A DNA stretch of 64,000 nt from Caloranaerobacter sp050286925 (GTDB taxonomy: Bacteria > Bacillota > Clostridia > Tissierellales > Thermohalobacteraceae), in assembly GCF_050286925.1 (NCBI RefSeq), contig NZ_JBFWFX010000001.1, positions 62,001 to 126,000 on the forward strand. Direction: 5' to 3'. Shown piece by piece: positions 1 to 7,689 of the stretch (its first letter is position 1; every line of letters starts with the position of its first letter). A program made the position numbers and the translations under genes. The notes beneath the pieces are model-generated. The model was not told the origin of the DNA. It worked only from the letters and a program-made list of their open reading frames with translations, and did no database searches.

Positions 1-105
1 ATGGAAAAAATGTATCCAATGTATCCGATGTATCCAATGTACCCTATGTATCCAATGTATCCAATGATGCCAATGTGTCCGCATCGTATGATGCCTGGTA
101 TGTAG
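1..105 (+). CDS. Met/Tyr/Pro-repeat peptide (possibly the C-terminus of a longer gene)
   Basis: An open frame begins on the first base of the window and ends at TAG. It encodes about 34 residues built from MYP triplets repeated six times, followed by a Met/Pro/Cys/His tail. A strong terminator follows. Because the frame is open at the window edge, this may be the tail of a longer protein. Low-complexity tails rich in Tyr, Pro, Met and Cys occur in spore-coat and surface proteins of clostridia, so a coat role is possible, but nothing here proves function. The His/Cys/Met content could also bind metal. Confidence 0.5.
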   Translation: MEKMYPMYPMYPMYPMYPMYPMMPMCPHRMMPGM

Positions 106-112
106 AAAATGT

Positions 113-157
113 TATTAGGGTTAAATGCTAATAATTAGTATTTAGCCCTAATTTTTA
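113..157 (+). terminator. Rho-independent terminator
   Basis: A long stem of TTAGGGTTAAATGCTAA type pairs with its near-perfect complement across a 3-4 base loop and is followed by TTTTT. It ends the Met/Tyr/Pro gene. Confidence 0.75.
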
Positions 158-286
158 TGTTTAGGATAAATTACTACAGAAGTACAAGAATATAAGTGTA
201 TATTTGGGAAATAATAACTTTTAAGAAGCAAAAAATAGCAAAGAAATAGTAACATTTGGTTCTAAAGGTGTAAACATCTAATAAAT

Positions 287-315
287 TTGACAAAAAATAA
301 TATTTACAATACAAT
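287..315 (+). promoter_or_regulatory. sigma-A type promoter of yabE
   Basis: TTGACA (287-292), a 17-base spacer and TACAAT (310-315) lie 33 bases before the yabE start, which has GGAGGGG as its ribosome site. Confidence 0.7.
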
Positions 316-347
316 ACATTAAAACTCTAAGTTTTGGAGGGGTTGAA

Positions 348-1373
348 ATGAGTATAAATTTCATCAATAAGAAAATATTGCTATCATTTATTATATTATT
401 AATTCCGCTGATAGTTATTTTGGGAATTTATAAAAGTAGCGTAAAAGAAGTCAGTGTTATTATAGATGGTAAGGAAATGCATTATAAAACTACAAAGGAA
501 ACAGTTGAAGAACTGTTTAACAAACTCAATATAGATTTGAATAAGGAAGATTATGTTAGTGTAGGACTTGATGAAAAGATTAAAAATGGTATGGTAATAG
601 AGATAAATAAAGCTGCTTCTTTAGAAGTTTTTCTAGGAAATAGAGCTATAGAAGTTAAAACGTTAAAAAAGACTGTTAAAGAGGTACTAGATGAATTGAG
701 CATTGCATATGACGAAGATGATTATATTATGCCAGGATTAGATAGTGATATTGTAGATGGTATGAAGATAAAAGTTATTCAAATAAATAAAGAAACAGTT
801 TTGAAAACAGAAGTGATACCATATGAAAAAATAATAAAATATAATGATAAGCTTGAAAAAGGTAAAGTTAAGAAGATACAGTCTGGTAAGAATGGTATTA
901 AGCAGATAGAGATTAGCAAAATTTATAGAAATAATAAGTTAATTTCCGAATATATATCTGGTGAAAGAATAGTACAAAAATCTGTTCCACAGATATTAGA
1001 AATCGGGACTAAAGATTATTTTGTTTCATCAAGAGGAAATTTTAGATTTAAAAAAAGTATAATTATGAGTGCTACAGCTTATGATTTATCATACGAAAGT
1101 ACAGGTAAAAAACCTGGTGATAAGGATTATGGAATTACAGCTATGGGTACTAAAGTTAGACGTGGAGTAGTAGCAGTAGATCCAAGAGTAATTCCTTTAG
1201 GTACAAAATTATATATTAAATCTTTAGATGGTACTAAAGACTATGGTTTTGCTATAGCTGAAGATACAGGAGGAGCAATAAAAGGTAATAAAATTGACCT
1301 TTTCTTTGAAAGTAGAAGTGAGGCTTTAGCTTTTGGAAGAAGAAAGGTAAAGGTTTATATTTTAAGTAATTAG
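348..1373 (+). CDS. yabE: YabE-like cell-wall protein: DUF348 repeats, G5 and 3D domains
   Basis: A secreted, membrane-anchored protein of 341 residues. An N-terminal hydrophobic segment (about residues 8-27) is followed by two ubiquitin-like DUF348 repeats (about 35-80 and 90-135), a G5 region (about 145-220) and a C-terminal 3D domain (about 240-341). The 3D domain has the expected Asp residues (VAVDPRVIPLG, AEDTGGAIKGNKIDLFF). 3D domains occur in lytic transglycosylase-like resuscitation factors, so a role in peptidoglycan remodelling is likely. The yabE-rnmV-rsmA order is the classic Firmicute arrangement. It has its own promoter and terminator. Confidence 0.9.
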   Translation: MSINFINKKILLSFIILLIPLIVILGIYKSSVKEVSVIIDGKEMHYKTTKETVEELFNKLNIDLNKEDYVSVGLDEKIKNGMVIEINKAASLEVFLGNRAIEVKTLKKTVKEVLDELSIAYDEDDYIMPGLDSDIVDGMKIKVIQINKETVLKTEVIPYEKIIKYNDKLEKGKVKKIQSGKNGIKQIEISKIYRNNKLISEYISGERIVQKSVPQILEIGTKDYFVSSRGNFRFKKSIIMSATAYDLSYESTGKKPGDKDYGITAMGTKVRRGVVAVDPRVIPLGTKLYIKSLDGTKDYGFAIAEDTGGAIKGNKIDLFFESRSEALAFGRRKVKVYILSN

Positions 1374-1409
1374 TATAGATTATTATCATATCTTCTTGTC
1401 TATAAATTC

Positions 1410-1432
1410 AAGCGGCTTTTGCCGCTTTTTTT
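1410..1432 (+). terminator. Terminator after yabE
   Basis: The stem AAGCGGC/GCCGCTT has a TTTT loop and a run of T. Confidence 0.85.
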
Positions 1433-1534
1433 GATAGGTATAATGAGCCTATTCTCTATTTTACTAATAAATTTGACATCTTTAGGTTTATAAAAGATAA
1501 TTTAAGATAGTTAGATTAGCAAGGAGGTTAAAAA

Positions 1535-2071
1535 ATGATAAAAGAAGTAATTGTGGTAGAAGGAAAAGATGACATAGCAGCCGTGAAAAGAGCAGTAGAT
1601 GCAGAAGTTATAGCAACTGGAGGATTTGGATTATCGCCAGAAACTATGAAGAGAATTAAGACAGCTGCTAAAAAAAGGGGAGTTATAATATTTACAGATC
1701 CTGATTATGCAGGAGAGAAGATACGAAAAATAATTTCCAAAGAAATTAAGAATTGTAAACATGCTTTTCTACCTAAAGAGAAGGCTGTTAAAGGAGATAA
1801 TATAGGAATTGAAAATGCTTCTAAAGAAGATATTATAATAGCGTTAAAAAATGCAAGAGTTGAATCAATAGATGAAAGGAATGAATTTACTAAAGAAGAT
1901 ATGATAAAATATGGACTAGTTGGACATCCTAATTCCAGCAAAAAAAGAGAGGAGCTAGGAAAAATATTGGGTATTGGATACTGCAATTCTAAACAATTTT
2001 TAAAGAGATTAAATAATTATGGAATAACTAGAGAAGAATTTATAGAGTCAATTAGGAGGATTGAAAAATAG
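1535..2071 (+). CDS. rnmV: Ribonuclease M5 (5S rRNA maturation)
   Basis: A Toprim-fold nuclease of 178 residues that trims precursor 5S rRNA. The Toprim motifs are visible: the glutamate in VEGKDDIAAVKRA near residue 9 and the acidic pair in FTDPDYAGEKIRK near residues 57-60. Its length is normal for the family. AAGGAGG precedes the ATG. The stop codon abuts the start of rsmA, so the two genes are translationally coupled. In other Firmicutes the same pair lies next to yabE. Confidence 0.95.
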   Translation: MIKEVIVVEGKDDIAAVKRAVDAEVIATGGFGLSPETMKRIKTAAKKRGVIIFTDPDYAGEKIRKIISKEIKNCKHAFLPKEKAVKGDNIGIENASKEDIIIALKNARVESIDERNEFTKEDMIKYGLVGHPNSSKKREELGKILGIGYCNSKQFLKRLNNYGITREEFIESIRRIEK

Positions 2072-2941
2072 ATGAGTGAAAGAAAGTTGTATTCCCCTAG
2101 AGTAATTAAAGAGATAATAAATGAATATGGATTTGCTTTTTCAAAGAGTTTAGGGCAAAATTTTTTAATAGATAAAAATATCATAGATAAAATATGTGAT
2201 GGAGCAGAAATAAAAGAAAGTGATCAGATAATAGAAATAGGCCCGGGGATAGGGACTTTAACACAGGAATTATGTAAGAGGGCAAGAAAAGTTGTAGCAA
2301 TAGAAATAGATAAAAATTTATATCCTATACTTAAAGATAATTTATCTAGTTATGATAATTTCTATTTAGTTGAGGGAGATGTGTTAAAAATAGACCTTAA
2401 TGCATTAATATCTAATTATTTTGATAATGATGGAGAAATAAAGGTAGTTGCTAATTTGCCATACTACATAACAACACCGATTATTATGAAATTATTAGAA
2501 GAAAAGATAAGAGTAAACAAGATAGTAGTAATGGTTCAAAAAGAAGTAGCGTTAAGAATGAAAGCTAAACCTGGTTCTAAAGATTATGGTGCACTCTCTA
2601 TTGCAGTACAATATTATTCTGAACCTCAGATAATAGTTAATGTACCTAAAAATGTATTTATGCCACGTCCTAATGTTGATTCGGCTGTGATTATGTTAAA
2701 TATATATGAAAAACCAACTGTTGAAGTGAAAGACGAGAAACTTTTATTTAAAATTATTAAAGCTGCATTTAGCAAGAGGAGAAAAACTCTAGTTAATGCA
2801 TTAAGTTTAGGAGAGCTAGGTATAGCTAAGGAAGATATAATATCTATACTAAATGAGTGTAATATTGATGTAAAAACTAGAGCAGAAAATTTGAGTTTAG
2901 ATGAGTTTGCAAAGATAACTAATTCTATTTTAAGTAAATAG
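2072..2941 (+). CDS. rsmA: 16S rRNA dimethyladenosine transferase
   Basis: An SAM-dependent enzyme of 289 residues that dimethylates the two adjacent adenines near the 3' end of 16S rRNA. Visible motifs are GQNFLID near the N-terminus, the SAM-binding EIGPGIGTLT, and the catalytic NLPYYITTPI. The C-terminal helical domain (AAFSKRRKTLVNAL) is complete. The start is directly after the rnmV stop, and AGGAGG within the end of rnmV serves as its ribosome site. Confidence 0.97.
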   Translation: MSERKLYSPRVIKEIINEYGFAFSKSLGQNFLIDKNIIDKICDGAEIKESDQIIEIGPGIGTLTQELCKRARKVVAIEIDKNLYPILKDNLSSYDNFYLVEGDVLKIDLNALISNYFDNDGEIKVVANLPYYITTPIIMKLLEEKIRVNKIVVMVQKEVALRMKAKPGSKDYGALSIAVQYYSEPQIIVNVPKNVFMPRPNVDSAVIMLNIYEKPTVEVKDEKLLFKIIKAAFSKRRKTLVNALSLGELGIAKEDIISILNECNIDVKTRAENLSLDEFAKITNSILSK

Positions 2942-3002
2942 TTCACTATTCCCCCTTATACACATATATTTATAATAAGATGTTGGAAAGGGGGAAATAA
3001 CA

Positions 3003-4259
3003 TTGTATGAAAAGCAGGTCTATATGAGGAAATTTGTAATGCTAGAATCCAATGATGTAGGATACTTAAATAATAAAAATAACCTAAAAGGATATGCTAA
3101 GATAGAGGTCAGAAGTGGTAGAGGAAAAATACAGTTAAATATAGAAGAAACTAAAAATATAGATGAAAATGGTATATACGTTGGCGGTTTACTTTCTGTT
3201 ATTGATGAACAGCTGATAAAAGTAGAGATGGGCAATATTGTATTAAATGAAAATGGTAAAGGAAATTTATTGTGGAAATTCAATCCAGAATCAGTAGGAG
3301 GAACAGGTATCTCTATTGATAAATTTAATACAATATTTGTTCAGCTTTATAGAAATAATAGTGAAGAAATAGTAATTCCTTTAGTAGGTTATATCAGAAA
3401 TAAGGACGATTCTATTAATAAATTAATTAAAGATATAGAAATTAAAATGAATGGTCGACGTGAAATAGAAAAAATAGATAAAACAGAAGAGGTAGAAAAT
3501 ATTGATGATAGAACATACGAATTAAACAATATAACAGAAGAGAGTGTAGAGGACGATTCTATAGAACATGATGAAATTCAAGTTGAGAATGAGCAGGTAC
3601 TTATTCAAAATGAAACTGAATGTGAACAAAATGAAGATGAATATTTAGAAATAGAAAATGAAGAAGATATTTTCATAAAAGATGAAGAAGTAGAAAATAC
3701 AAGTGAGCATAAAACAGAGGAAGTTAGATATAAAACAAATAATAATGATGAGTATGGACATTCTATTAATTTGAATTATGATTATACTGAAAGTAATAGA
3801 ATTTATAGCAGACATATAGCTAATTATTCTTTGAGTATATTAAAATTCTTTGAAAAAGTTAATCCTTTAAGAGAGGAACTGAAAGGATATACTTGGTGGG
3901 AAATAGAATATGATAAAAAGAATATTTATAGAGGGTTTTTACCTTTTTATAACTATATAGTTAACACCTATTATCCATACCAACTTAATTTTAAAAATAT
4001 AACCTGCCATAATTTAATTAGAAAGTATGGGCATTATATATTTGGTATTGTAGAAGAAAATGGAGAGATTAAATATTATGTTTATGGTATCCCTGGCAGA
4101 TTTGCTAAAGATGAACAACCTTATAGAGGAATGACTGGATTTACTACATGGATACCGAGAAAAGGTAGGAATAGAGAGAGAATAGGTTATTGGTTACTTC
4201 ATATTGATGCTATAAATGGTAGAATAGTAAGTCCTCTAAGACCAACTTATCCTAGATAA
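3003..4259 (+). CDS. Protein of unknown function with acidic linker
   Basis: 418 residues, starting at TTG 3003. AAAGGGGG lies eight bases upstream of that codon, whereas the first ATG (3024) has no comparable site. No signal peptide or membrane segment is seen. The N-terminal 140 residues look beta-rich. Residues about 150-250 are a very acidic, low-complexity stretch. The C-terminal 150 residues form a compact aromatic-rich domain (WWEIEYD, HYIFGIVEENGEIKYYVYGIPG, GYWLLHIDAINGRIVSPL). The design is like that of clostridial proteins with an N-terminal spore or surface module, but I do not recognise the family with confidence. It stands alone between rsmA and the ArsR gene. Confidence 0.75.
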   Translation: MYEKQVYMRKFVMLESNDVGYLNNKNNLKGYAKIEVRSGRGKIQLNIEETKNIDENGIYVGGLLSVIDEQLIKVEMGNIVLNENGKGNLLWKFNPESVGGTGISIDKFNTIFVQLYRNNSEEIVIPLVGYIRNKDDSINKLIKDIEIKMNGRREIEKIDKTEEVENIDDRTYELNNITEESVEDDSIEHDEIQVENEQVLIQNETECEQNEDEYLEIENEEDIFIKDEEVENTSEHKTEEVRYKTNNNDEYGHSINLNYDYTESNRIYSRHIANYSLSILKFFEKVNPLREELKGYTWWEIEYDKKNIYRGFLPFYNYIVNTYYPYQLNFKNITCHNLIRKYGHYIFGIVEENGEIKYYVYGIPGRFAKDEQPYRGMTGFTTWIPRKGRNRERIGYWLLHIDAINGRIVSPLRPTYPR

Positions 4260-4359
4260 ATTTTAGCCCATTTAACAGGAGTTGTTTTTTTAGTTGAAAT
4301 GTTGGGAATAATTAGATTATGATATAGTTAACGATGTGTTTTGGTTGAGGAGGATTGTA

Positions 4360-4737
4360 ATGTGTAGTAAAATGAACAGAGAAAATAAAGAAGCTGAATG
4401 TCAGGTAATTTGTCCAAACGAAAATATTGTTAACAAGGTAAAAAAAGAATTATTAAATGATGAAATAATCGTTGAATTATCTGATATATTTAAAGCATTG
4501 AGTGATCCAACTAGACTTAAAATAATAAATGCACTTTCAAATAGTGAATTATGTGTATGTGACATTGCAGCTATATTAAACATGAGCCAGTCTGCTATAT
4601 CACATCAATTAAGAATATTAAGGAATTTAAGACTGGTAAAATATAGAAAGGACGGAAAATCGGCAATTTATTCGCTTGATGATGACCATATACTTCAACT
4701 ATTCAATCAAGGACTAGAGCATGTAAAACATGGGTAG
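4360..4737 (+). CDS. ArsR/SmtB-family metal-responsive repressor
   Basis: A winged-helix repressor of about 125 residues. ATG 4360 is preferred to upstream frames because GAGGAGG sits just before it. The motif ELCVCDIA matches the ELCVCDL metal site in the alpha-3 helix of CadC/ArsR/SmtB proteins, followed by the recognition helix (MSQSAISHQLRILRNLRLV). Extra N-terminal cysteines (MCSK, AECQVICP) resemble the second metal site of CadC. Cd/Pb/Zn-type sensing is therefore inferred. No transporter is directly beside it; the CDF gene at 9961 and copA at 14376 are the nearest candidates for targets. Confidence 0.88.
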   Translation: MCSKMNRENKEAECQVICPNENIVNKVKKELLNDEIIVELSDIFKALSDPTRLKIINALSNSELCVCDIAAILNMSQSAISHQLRILRNLRLVKYRKDGKSAIYSLDDDHILQLFNQGLEHVKHG

Positions 4738-4742
4738 AATAA

Positions 4743-4778
4743 AAATGTGAAATTGAAAATGAAAAATGTAAAATTAAA
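4743..4778 (-). repeat. AT-rich dispersed repeat, copy 1
   Basis: Matches, in reverse orientation, the ACATTTTCAATTTTAAATTT core also seen near 26790, 33220, 56050, 58810 and 63170. The region 3' of it contains the companion segment TATTGGCTAGCGGCTACTGG. Confidence 0.6.
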
Positions 4779-4921
4779 TAAGGACTATTGGCTAGCGGCT
4801 ACTGGTGATTAAGACTAATGACTATTAAAAATATTGATTAATTTTTAGATTAAAAAGGATATTTCAGGGTATTAAAAGAAATAATTTATAATATAGTTTG
4901 ATAAAAAAGGAGGAATTTTTT

Positions 4922-5146
4922 ATGGCAAATGTAATAATTTATACTAGTAATACTTGACCACATTGCATAACTGCTAAGGAATACCTTTCGGGTAAAGGTG
5001 TAAACTATATAGAAAAGAATGTGCAAACAGATCCAGCTGCTAGAAGGGAACTTATTAAGATGGGATTTATGGGTGTTCCAGTTATAATTGTAGATGGCGA
5101 AACTATAGTTGGTTTTGATAAAAATAGATTAGATCAGTTATTATAG
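4922..5146 (+). CDS. Glutaredoxin-like selenoprotein (Sec12-x-x-Cys15)
   Basis: A 74-residue glutaredoxin that is only complete if TGA at 4955-4957 is read as selenocysteine. The N-terminus reads MANVIIYTSNT-U-PHC, giving a UxxC redox site. The frame then continues to TAG with the cis-Pro motif (MGVPVIIVDGETIVGFD) of the NrdH/glutaredoxin fold. The downstream paralogue at 5311 has Cys at exactly this position and about two thirds identity, which strongly supports recoding rather than a pseudogene. AAAGGAGG precedes the ATG, and a perfect terminator follows. A SECIS-like hairpin lies at 4981-5001. The redox partner is unknown; reduction of disulfides or protection against metal or persulfide stress is inferred. 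Confidence 0.9.
4981..5001 (+). promoter_or_regulatory. Putative bacterial SECIS hairpin of the Sec-glutaredoxin
   Basis: Within the coding sequence, ATACCTTT pairs with AAAGGTGT (one T-G wobble) around the loop CGGGT. The loop starts 32 bases after the TGA and has G in its first two bases, as known bacterial SECIS elements require. Confidence 0.75.
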
Positions 5147-5173
5147 AAACTCCGGGTTTCATACCCGGAGTTT
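5147..5173 (+). terminator. Terminator after the Sec-glutaredoxin
   Basis: The perfect stem AAACTCCGGGT/ACCCGGAGTTT closes a short loop. There is only a weak T run after it. Confidence 0.7.
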
Positions 5174-5243
5174 GAATTTGGTAATACTTTTTACGGTTTA
5201 ATTATTATATTAAGAAAAATTAATATTTTTTAAAAGAAAAAAC

Positions 5244-5273
5244 TTGATTAAATATACCCTAATGGGGTATTCT
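5244..5273 (+). promoter_or_regulatory. Promoter with CsoR-type operator before the Cys-glutaredoxin
   Basis: TTGATT (5244-5249) and TATTCT (5268-5273) flank a 17-bp palindrome at 5254-5270, ATACCC-TAATG-GGGTAT. It has the same form as known CsoR operators such as that of Bacillus copZA, which also lies between -35 and -10. Confidence 0.7.
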
Positions 5274-5310
5274 TATGTTAGAAAATATAATATCATAGGA
5301 GGTTAATATT

Positions 5311-5538
5311 ATGGCTGATATAACAATTTATACAAGCAGTACTTGCCCACATTGCTATGCTGCAAAAGATTATTTCAATTCAAAAGGATTAAGTTATACT
5401 GAGAAAAATGTATCAGTAGACCCTCAAGCAAGAAAAGAGCTTATAGAAATGGGTTATATGGGAGTTCCTGTTATAATAGTTAACGGAGAAACTATTGTAG
5501 GGTTCGATAAAAGTAGATTAGAAGAAATATTAAAATAA
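5311..5538 (+). CDS. Glutaredoxin-like protein (Cys12-x-x-Cys15)
   Basis: 75 residues with CPHC at positions 12-15, the cis-Pro motif (MGVPVIIVNGETIVGFD) and a short C-terminal helix, as in NrdH/Uxx-type glutaredoxins. It is the cysteine paralogue of the Sec protein 165 bases upstream, with its own promoter and operator. AGGAGG lies nine bases before the ATG. A duplicated pair, one Sec and one Cys, suggests different catalytic potency or Se-dependent use. It shares a bidirectional terminator with the converging DUF1858 gene. Confidence 0.93.
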   Translation: MADITIYTSSTCPHCYAAKDYFNSKGLSYTEKNVSVDPQARKELIEMGYMGVPVIIVNGETIVGFDKSRLEEILK

Positions 5539-5566
5539 AACCCAACTAGAATTTCTAGTTGGGTTT
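5537..5566. terminator. Bidirectional terminator between converging genes
   Basis: The perfect stem AAAACCCAACTAGAA/TTCTAGTTGGGTTTT serves both the glutaredoxin (+) and DUF1858 (-) genes. Confidence 0.85.
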
Positions 5567-5574
5567 TATTTTGC

Positions 5575-5760
5575 CTATTTATTTAATTCTTTTAGTAATT
5601 CTTCAAGGTTAATACCATGAACCATAGCTGCTTGTTCTAATGACTCCATTTGTGAAGAAGGGCAGCCTAAGCATCCCATTCCGAATCTTAATAATATTTC
5701 TGCAGCTTCTGGTTTAACTCTTAATATTTCACCTATAAGCATATCTTTTGTTATAGCCAT
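5575..5760 (-). CDS. DUF1858 redox-disulfide domain protein
   Basis: 61 residues, the usual size for a single DUF1858 domain (often named the hybrid-cluster-protein-associated redox disulfide domain). The motif FGMGCLGCPSSQMESLEQAA holds the conserved CxxC pair. The N-terminal ITKDMLIGEILRVKPEAAEIL is typical. The substrate is unknown; such proteins are thought to carry redox-active thiols in anaerobes. It has its own AAGGAGG site and is transcribed towards the glutaredoxin pair. Confidence 0.92.
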   Translation of the reverse strand: MAITKDMLIGEILRVKPEAAEILLRFGMGCLGCPSSQMESLEQAAMVHGINLEELLKELNK

Positions 5761-6021
5761 TTAAATTCCTCCTTCTTAAAGTGTTCAATATAATCATAAC
5801 ATATTTTTTACTTTTTTGTGTGACTAAAATCACAAATTACTTTAATTTTAGCAATAATTGACCAGATTTAACTTGCTGTTTTTCGGAAACTAATATACTA
5901 TCAATTTCGTCACTTTTTTATCTAATCAAAAGTGTAGATAAATATAATTTACGTAATTTGACAAAATATCTTGCATAAAAAATAAAAATAAAAGTGAAAA
6001 TATAACTAAGGAGGTGGTTTG

Positions 6022-6387
6022 ATGTCAGATAGAGAGAAAACAAATAATCAAGATATTAGTATAACTAGTGTTATACTTAGAGTAATATTGACATCAATAG
6101 TAGTTTGGATAGCGGCTTTTCTAACGCCTGGATTTAGTATTAGCAATTTGTGGAGTTTAATTTTATCAGCAATAGTAATAGCTGCATTAAATTATATTAT
6201 AGAACAATTTGCAGGAATTGACGCATCACCTTTTGGGAGAGGATTGACAGGATTTATAGTAGCAGGAGTAATTTTGTATGCTACTAAATTTATAGTTCCA
6301 GGTTTTAACATTTCTGTTGTTGGAGCAGTTATTGGAGCTTTAGCAATAGGTATAATAGATATGGTAGTACCAGGGAGAGTATTTTAA
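6022..6387 (+). CDS. Phage-holin-4-2/YvlD-type small membrane protein
   Basis: About 121 residues with four predicted membrane segments (about 16-36, 40-60, 72-92 and 95-117). The conserved features of the YvlD family are visible: a Pro-containing loop (LTPGFSISNLWSLILSAIVIAALNYII) repeated in a second half (FIVPGFNISVVGAVIGALAIGIID). ATG 6022 is chosen over TTG 6019 because of the AAGGAGGTGG spacing. Family members are often part of envelope-stress regulons, but the function is not established. Confidence 0.85.
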   Translation: MSDREKTNNQDISITSVILRVILTSIVVWIAAFLTPGFSISNLWSLILSAIVIAALNYIIEQFAGIDASPFGRGLTGFIVAGVILYATKFIVPGFNISVVGAVIGALAIGIIDMVVPGRVF

Positions 6388-6413
6388 AAGGTCGGCAAAT
6401 GCCGACCTTTTTG
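6388..6413 (+). terminator. Terminator after the holin-like gene
   Basis: The stem AGGTCGGC/GCCGACCT is followed by TTTTT. Confidence 0.85.
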
Positions 6414-6420
6414 CTAATTA

Positions 6421-6687
6421 TTATTTTTTTTGAGTATTTTGTGTTGTGTTGTTTTGTTGATTACTTGTTGGAGTACCTTGCGACTCTTGCATATATTGAG
6501 GTTCTTCGTTTTTAACGAAATCTACTCTGGATTGTAACATTTGTGATATATTTTCTATTTGTGAAGATAATTGATTAAACATTTGTTTAGCTTGTTGATC
6601 TTGTGTATCTAATGAGAAAGTTTTTAAATCAGCTGCTAAACTTTTAGCACTACTCAAAACCTTTTCAAGTTTATTAATTGTTGTCAT
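6421..6687 (-). CDS. DUF1657 protein (spore-associated small protein)
   Basis: About 88 residues starting MTTINKLEK. This start (complement of 6687) is preferred because AAAGGAGG precedes it. The first 65 residues are the helical DUF1657 domain (SSAKSLAADLKTFSLDTQDQ, FNQLSSQIENISQML). The tail is Gln/Asn/Thr-rich. DUF1657 genes are frequently found with spoVA-like and other sporulation loci, so a spore role is inferred from the family rather than from neighbours here. Confidence 0.85.
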   Translation of the reverse strand: MTTINKLEKVLSSAKSLAADLKTFSLDTQDQQAKQMFNQLSSQIENISQMLQSRVDFVKNEEPQYMQESQGTPTSNQQNNTTQNTQKK

Positions 6688-6838
6688 AATTAAAACCTCC
6701 TTTAACATACTAATTATAGTTTTTGCTAATTATCTGCAATGTATATCTATAAGATTATAGTAATCAATGAAAAAAACAGATATAAATTCATTAAATAGAA
6801 ATTATGAATAGTAATCGTAAAAAATGAGATTATAAAAA

Positions 6839-6880
6839 CGGGTTGTAGAAAAATCTAAGATTTTTCTACAACCCGCTTTT
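6839..6880 (-). terminator. Terminator of the secreted-protein gene
   Basis: A 17-bp perfect inverted repeat (6840-6856 with 6858-6874, ending GGGTTG/CAACCC) has T runs on both sides. The minus-strand reading GTTTTTATAA fits termination of the 7509-6907 gene. Confidence 0.75.
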
Positions 6881-6906
6881 ATAAATTTTTCTATTTAATA
6901 TAAGCA

Positions 6907-7509
6907 CTACATATTTGTTTGCTGCCAATATGGACAATTATTTCTATTAAATCCGTTATTGAATCTATTATTTGATTTATTTCCTCTGCCAAAACCTCTT
7001 TTTCCAGCAAAACCTTTTTTTCCAGCCCAAACAGGTCTATTATTTTCATCCCTTAATTTAATCTCTTTATCCTGAGTTTTTATTGAGAATGGTACAAATA
7101 TAGTAGTTTCTTGATTATTTACATTAAATGTTCTGTAAAATCCTTTGATTTCAATTTCCATATCTTTTGCAAGATTTAACTCTTTAAAACTATCCATAAA
7201 AACTATTCTGCCTAGATGAACATTTACGAACTTATTGTCATCAGTAGTTATATCTATACTGAAAGGTGGATTAGTTGTATTGATATTTGATATTTTACCT
7301 TTAATAGTAGTTAAATCATTTTCAGTTAAAGTATAAGCATATTTTCCATCAGTAATATTAGGTTTTCCAAAGCCCATATTCCATCCATATCTTACTGGTT
7401 GATTTAGATTAGATTGTTCATCTAGGCTATCTGCAAAAGCTAGACCTGCTGTGGCAAATATTGATAAAGCTAAAATAGATGTTAAAAAGATTAGTTTTTT
7501 GTTTTTCAT
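6907..7509 (-). CDS. Secreted protein with Gly/Asn/Arg-rich C-terminus, function unknown
   Basis: 200 residues. It begins with a clear Sec signal peptide (MKNKKLIFLTSILALSIFATAGLAFA, cleavage after AFA). The mature part has a beta-rich, OB-like segment (about 60-150: TIKGKISNINTTNPPFSIDITTDDNKFVNVHLGRIVFMD) and ends in a basic G/N/R/F-rich tail with GYGR-like repeats. It is transcribed divergently from the two-component system, and direct repeats in the shared promoter suggest control by that response regulator. A role in envelope or metal sensing is possible but not shown. Confidence 0.75.
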   Translation of the reverse strand: MKNKKLIFLTSILALSIFATAGLAFADSLDEQSNLNQPVRYGWNMGFGKPNITDGKYAYTLTENDLTTIKGKISNINTTNPPFSIDITTDDNKFVNVHLGRIVFMDSFKELNLAKDMEIEIKGFYRTFNVNNQETTIFVPFSIKTQDKEIKLRDENNRPVWAGKKGFAGKRGFGRGNKSNNRFNNGFNRNNCPYWQQTNM

Positions 7510-7574
7510 TTTGAAAAACCTCCTTTTAATTTTTTTGTTTAATTTTTTTCTGTGATTTTATTTTATCCTTTATA

Positions 7575-7596
7575 TGTGACAGTTTTGTGACAGTTT
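7575..7596. promoter_or_regulatory. Tandem 11-bp repeats: likely response-regulator binding site
   Basis: TGTGACAGTTT occurs twice with no gap (7575-7585 and 7586-7596) between the divergent secreted-protein and regulator genes. Direct repeats with 11-bp period are the usual site architecture of OmpR/PhoP-type regulators. Confidence 0.6.
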
Positions 7597-7689
7597 CGGT
7601 AACTCTCGGTGAAATGAATATGGCTTATCAACGGTATGAAAATATATAGTATAATAAAATCAAATTAACTTAATTTGGAGGTGTATAGA

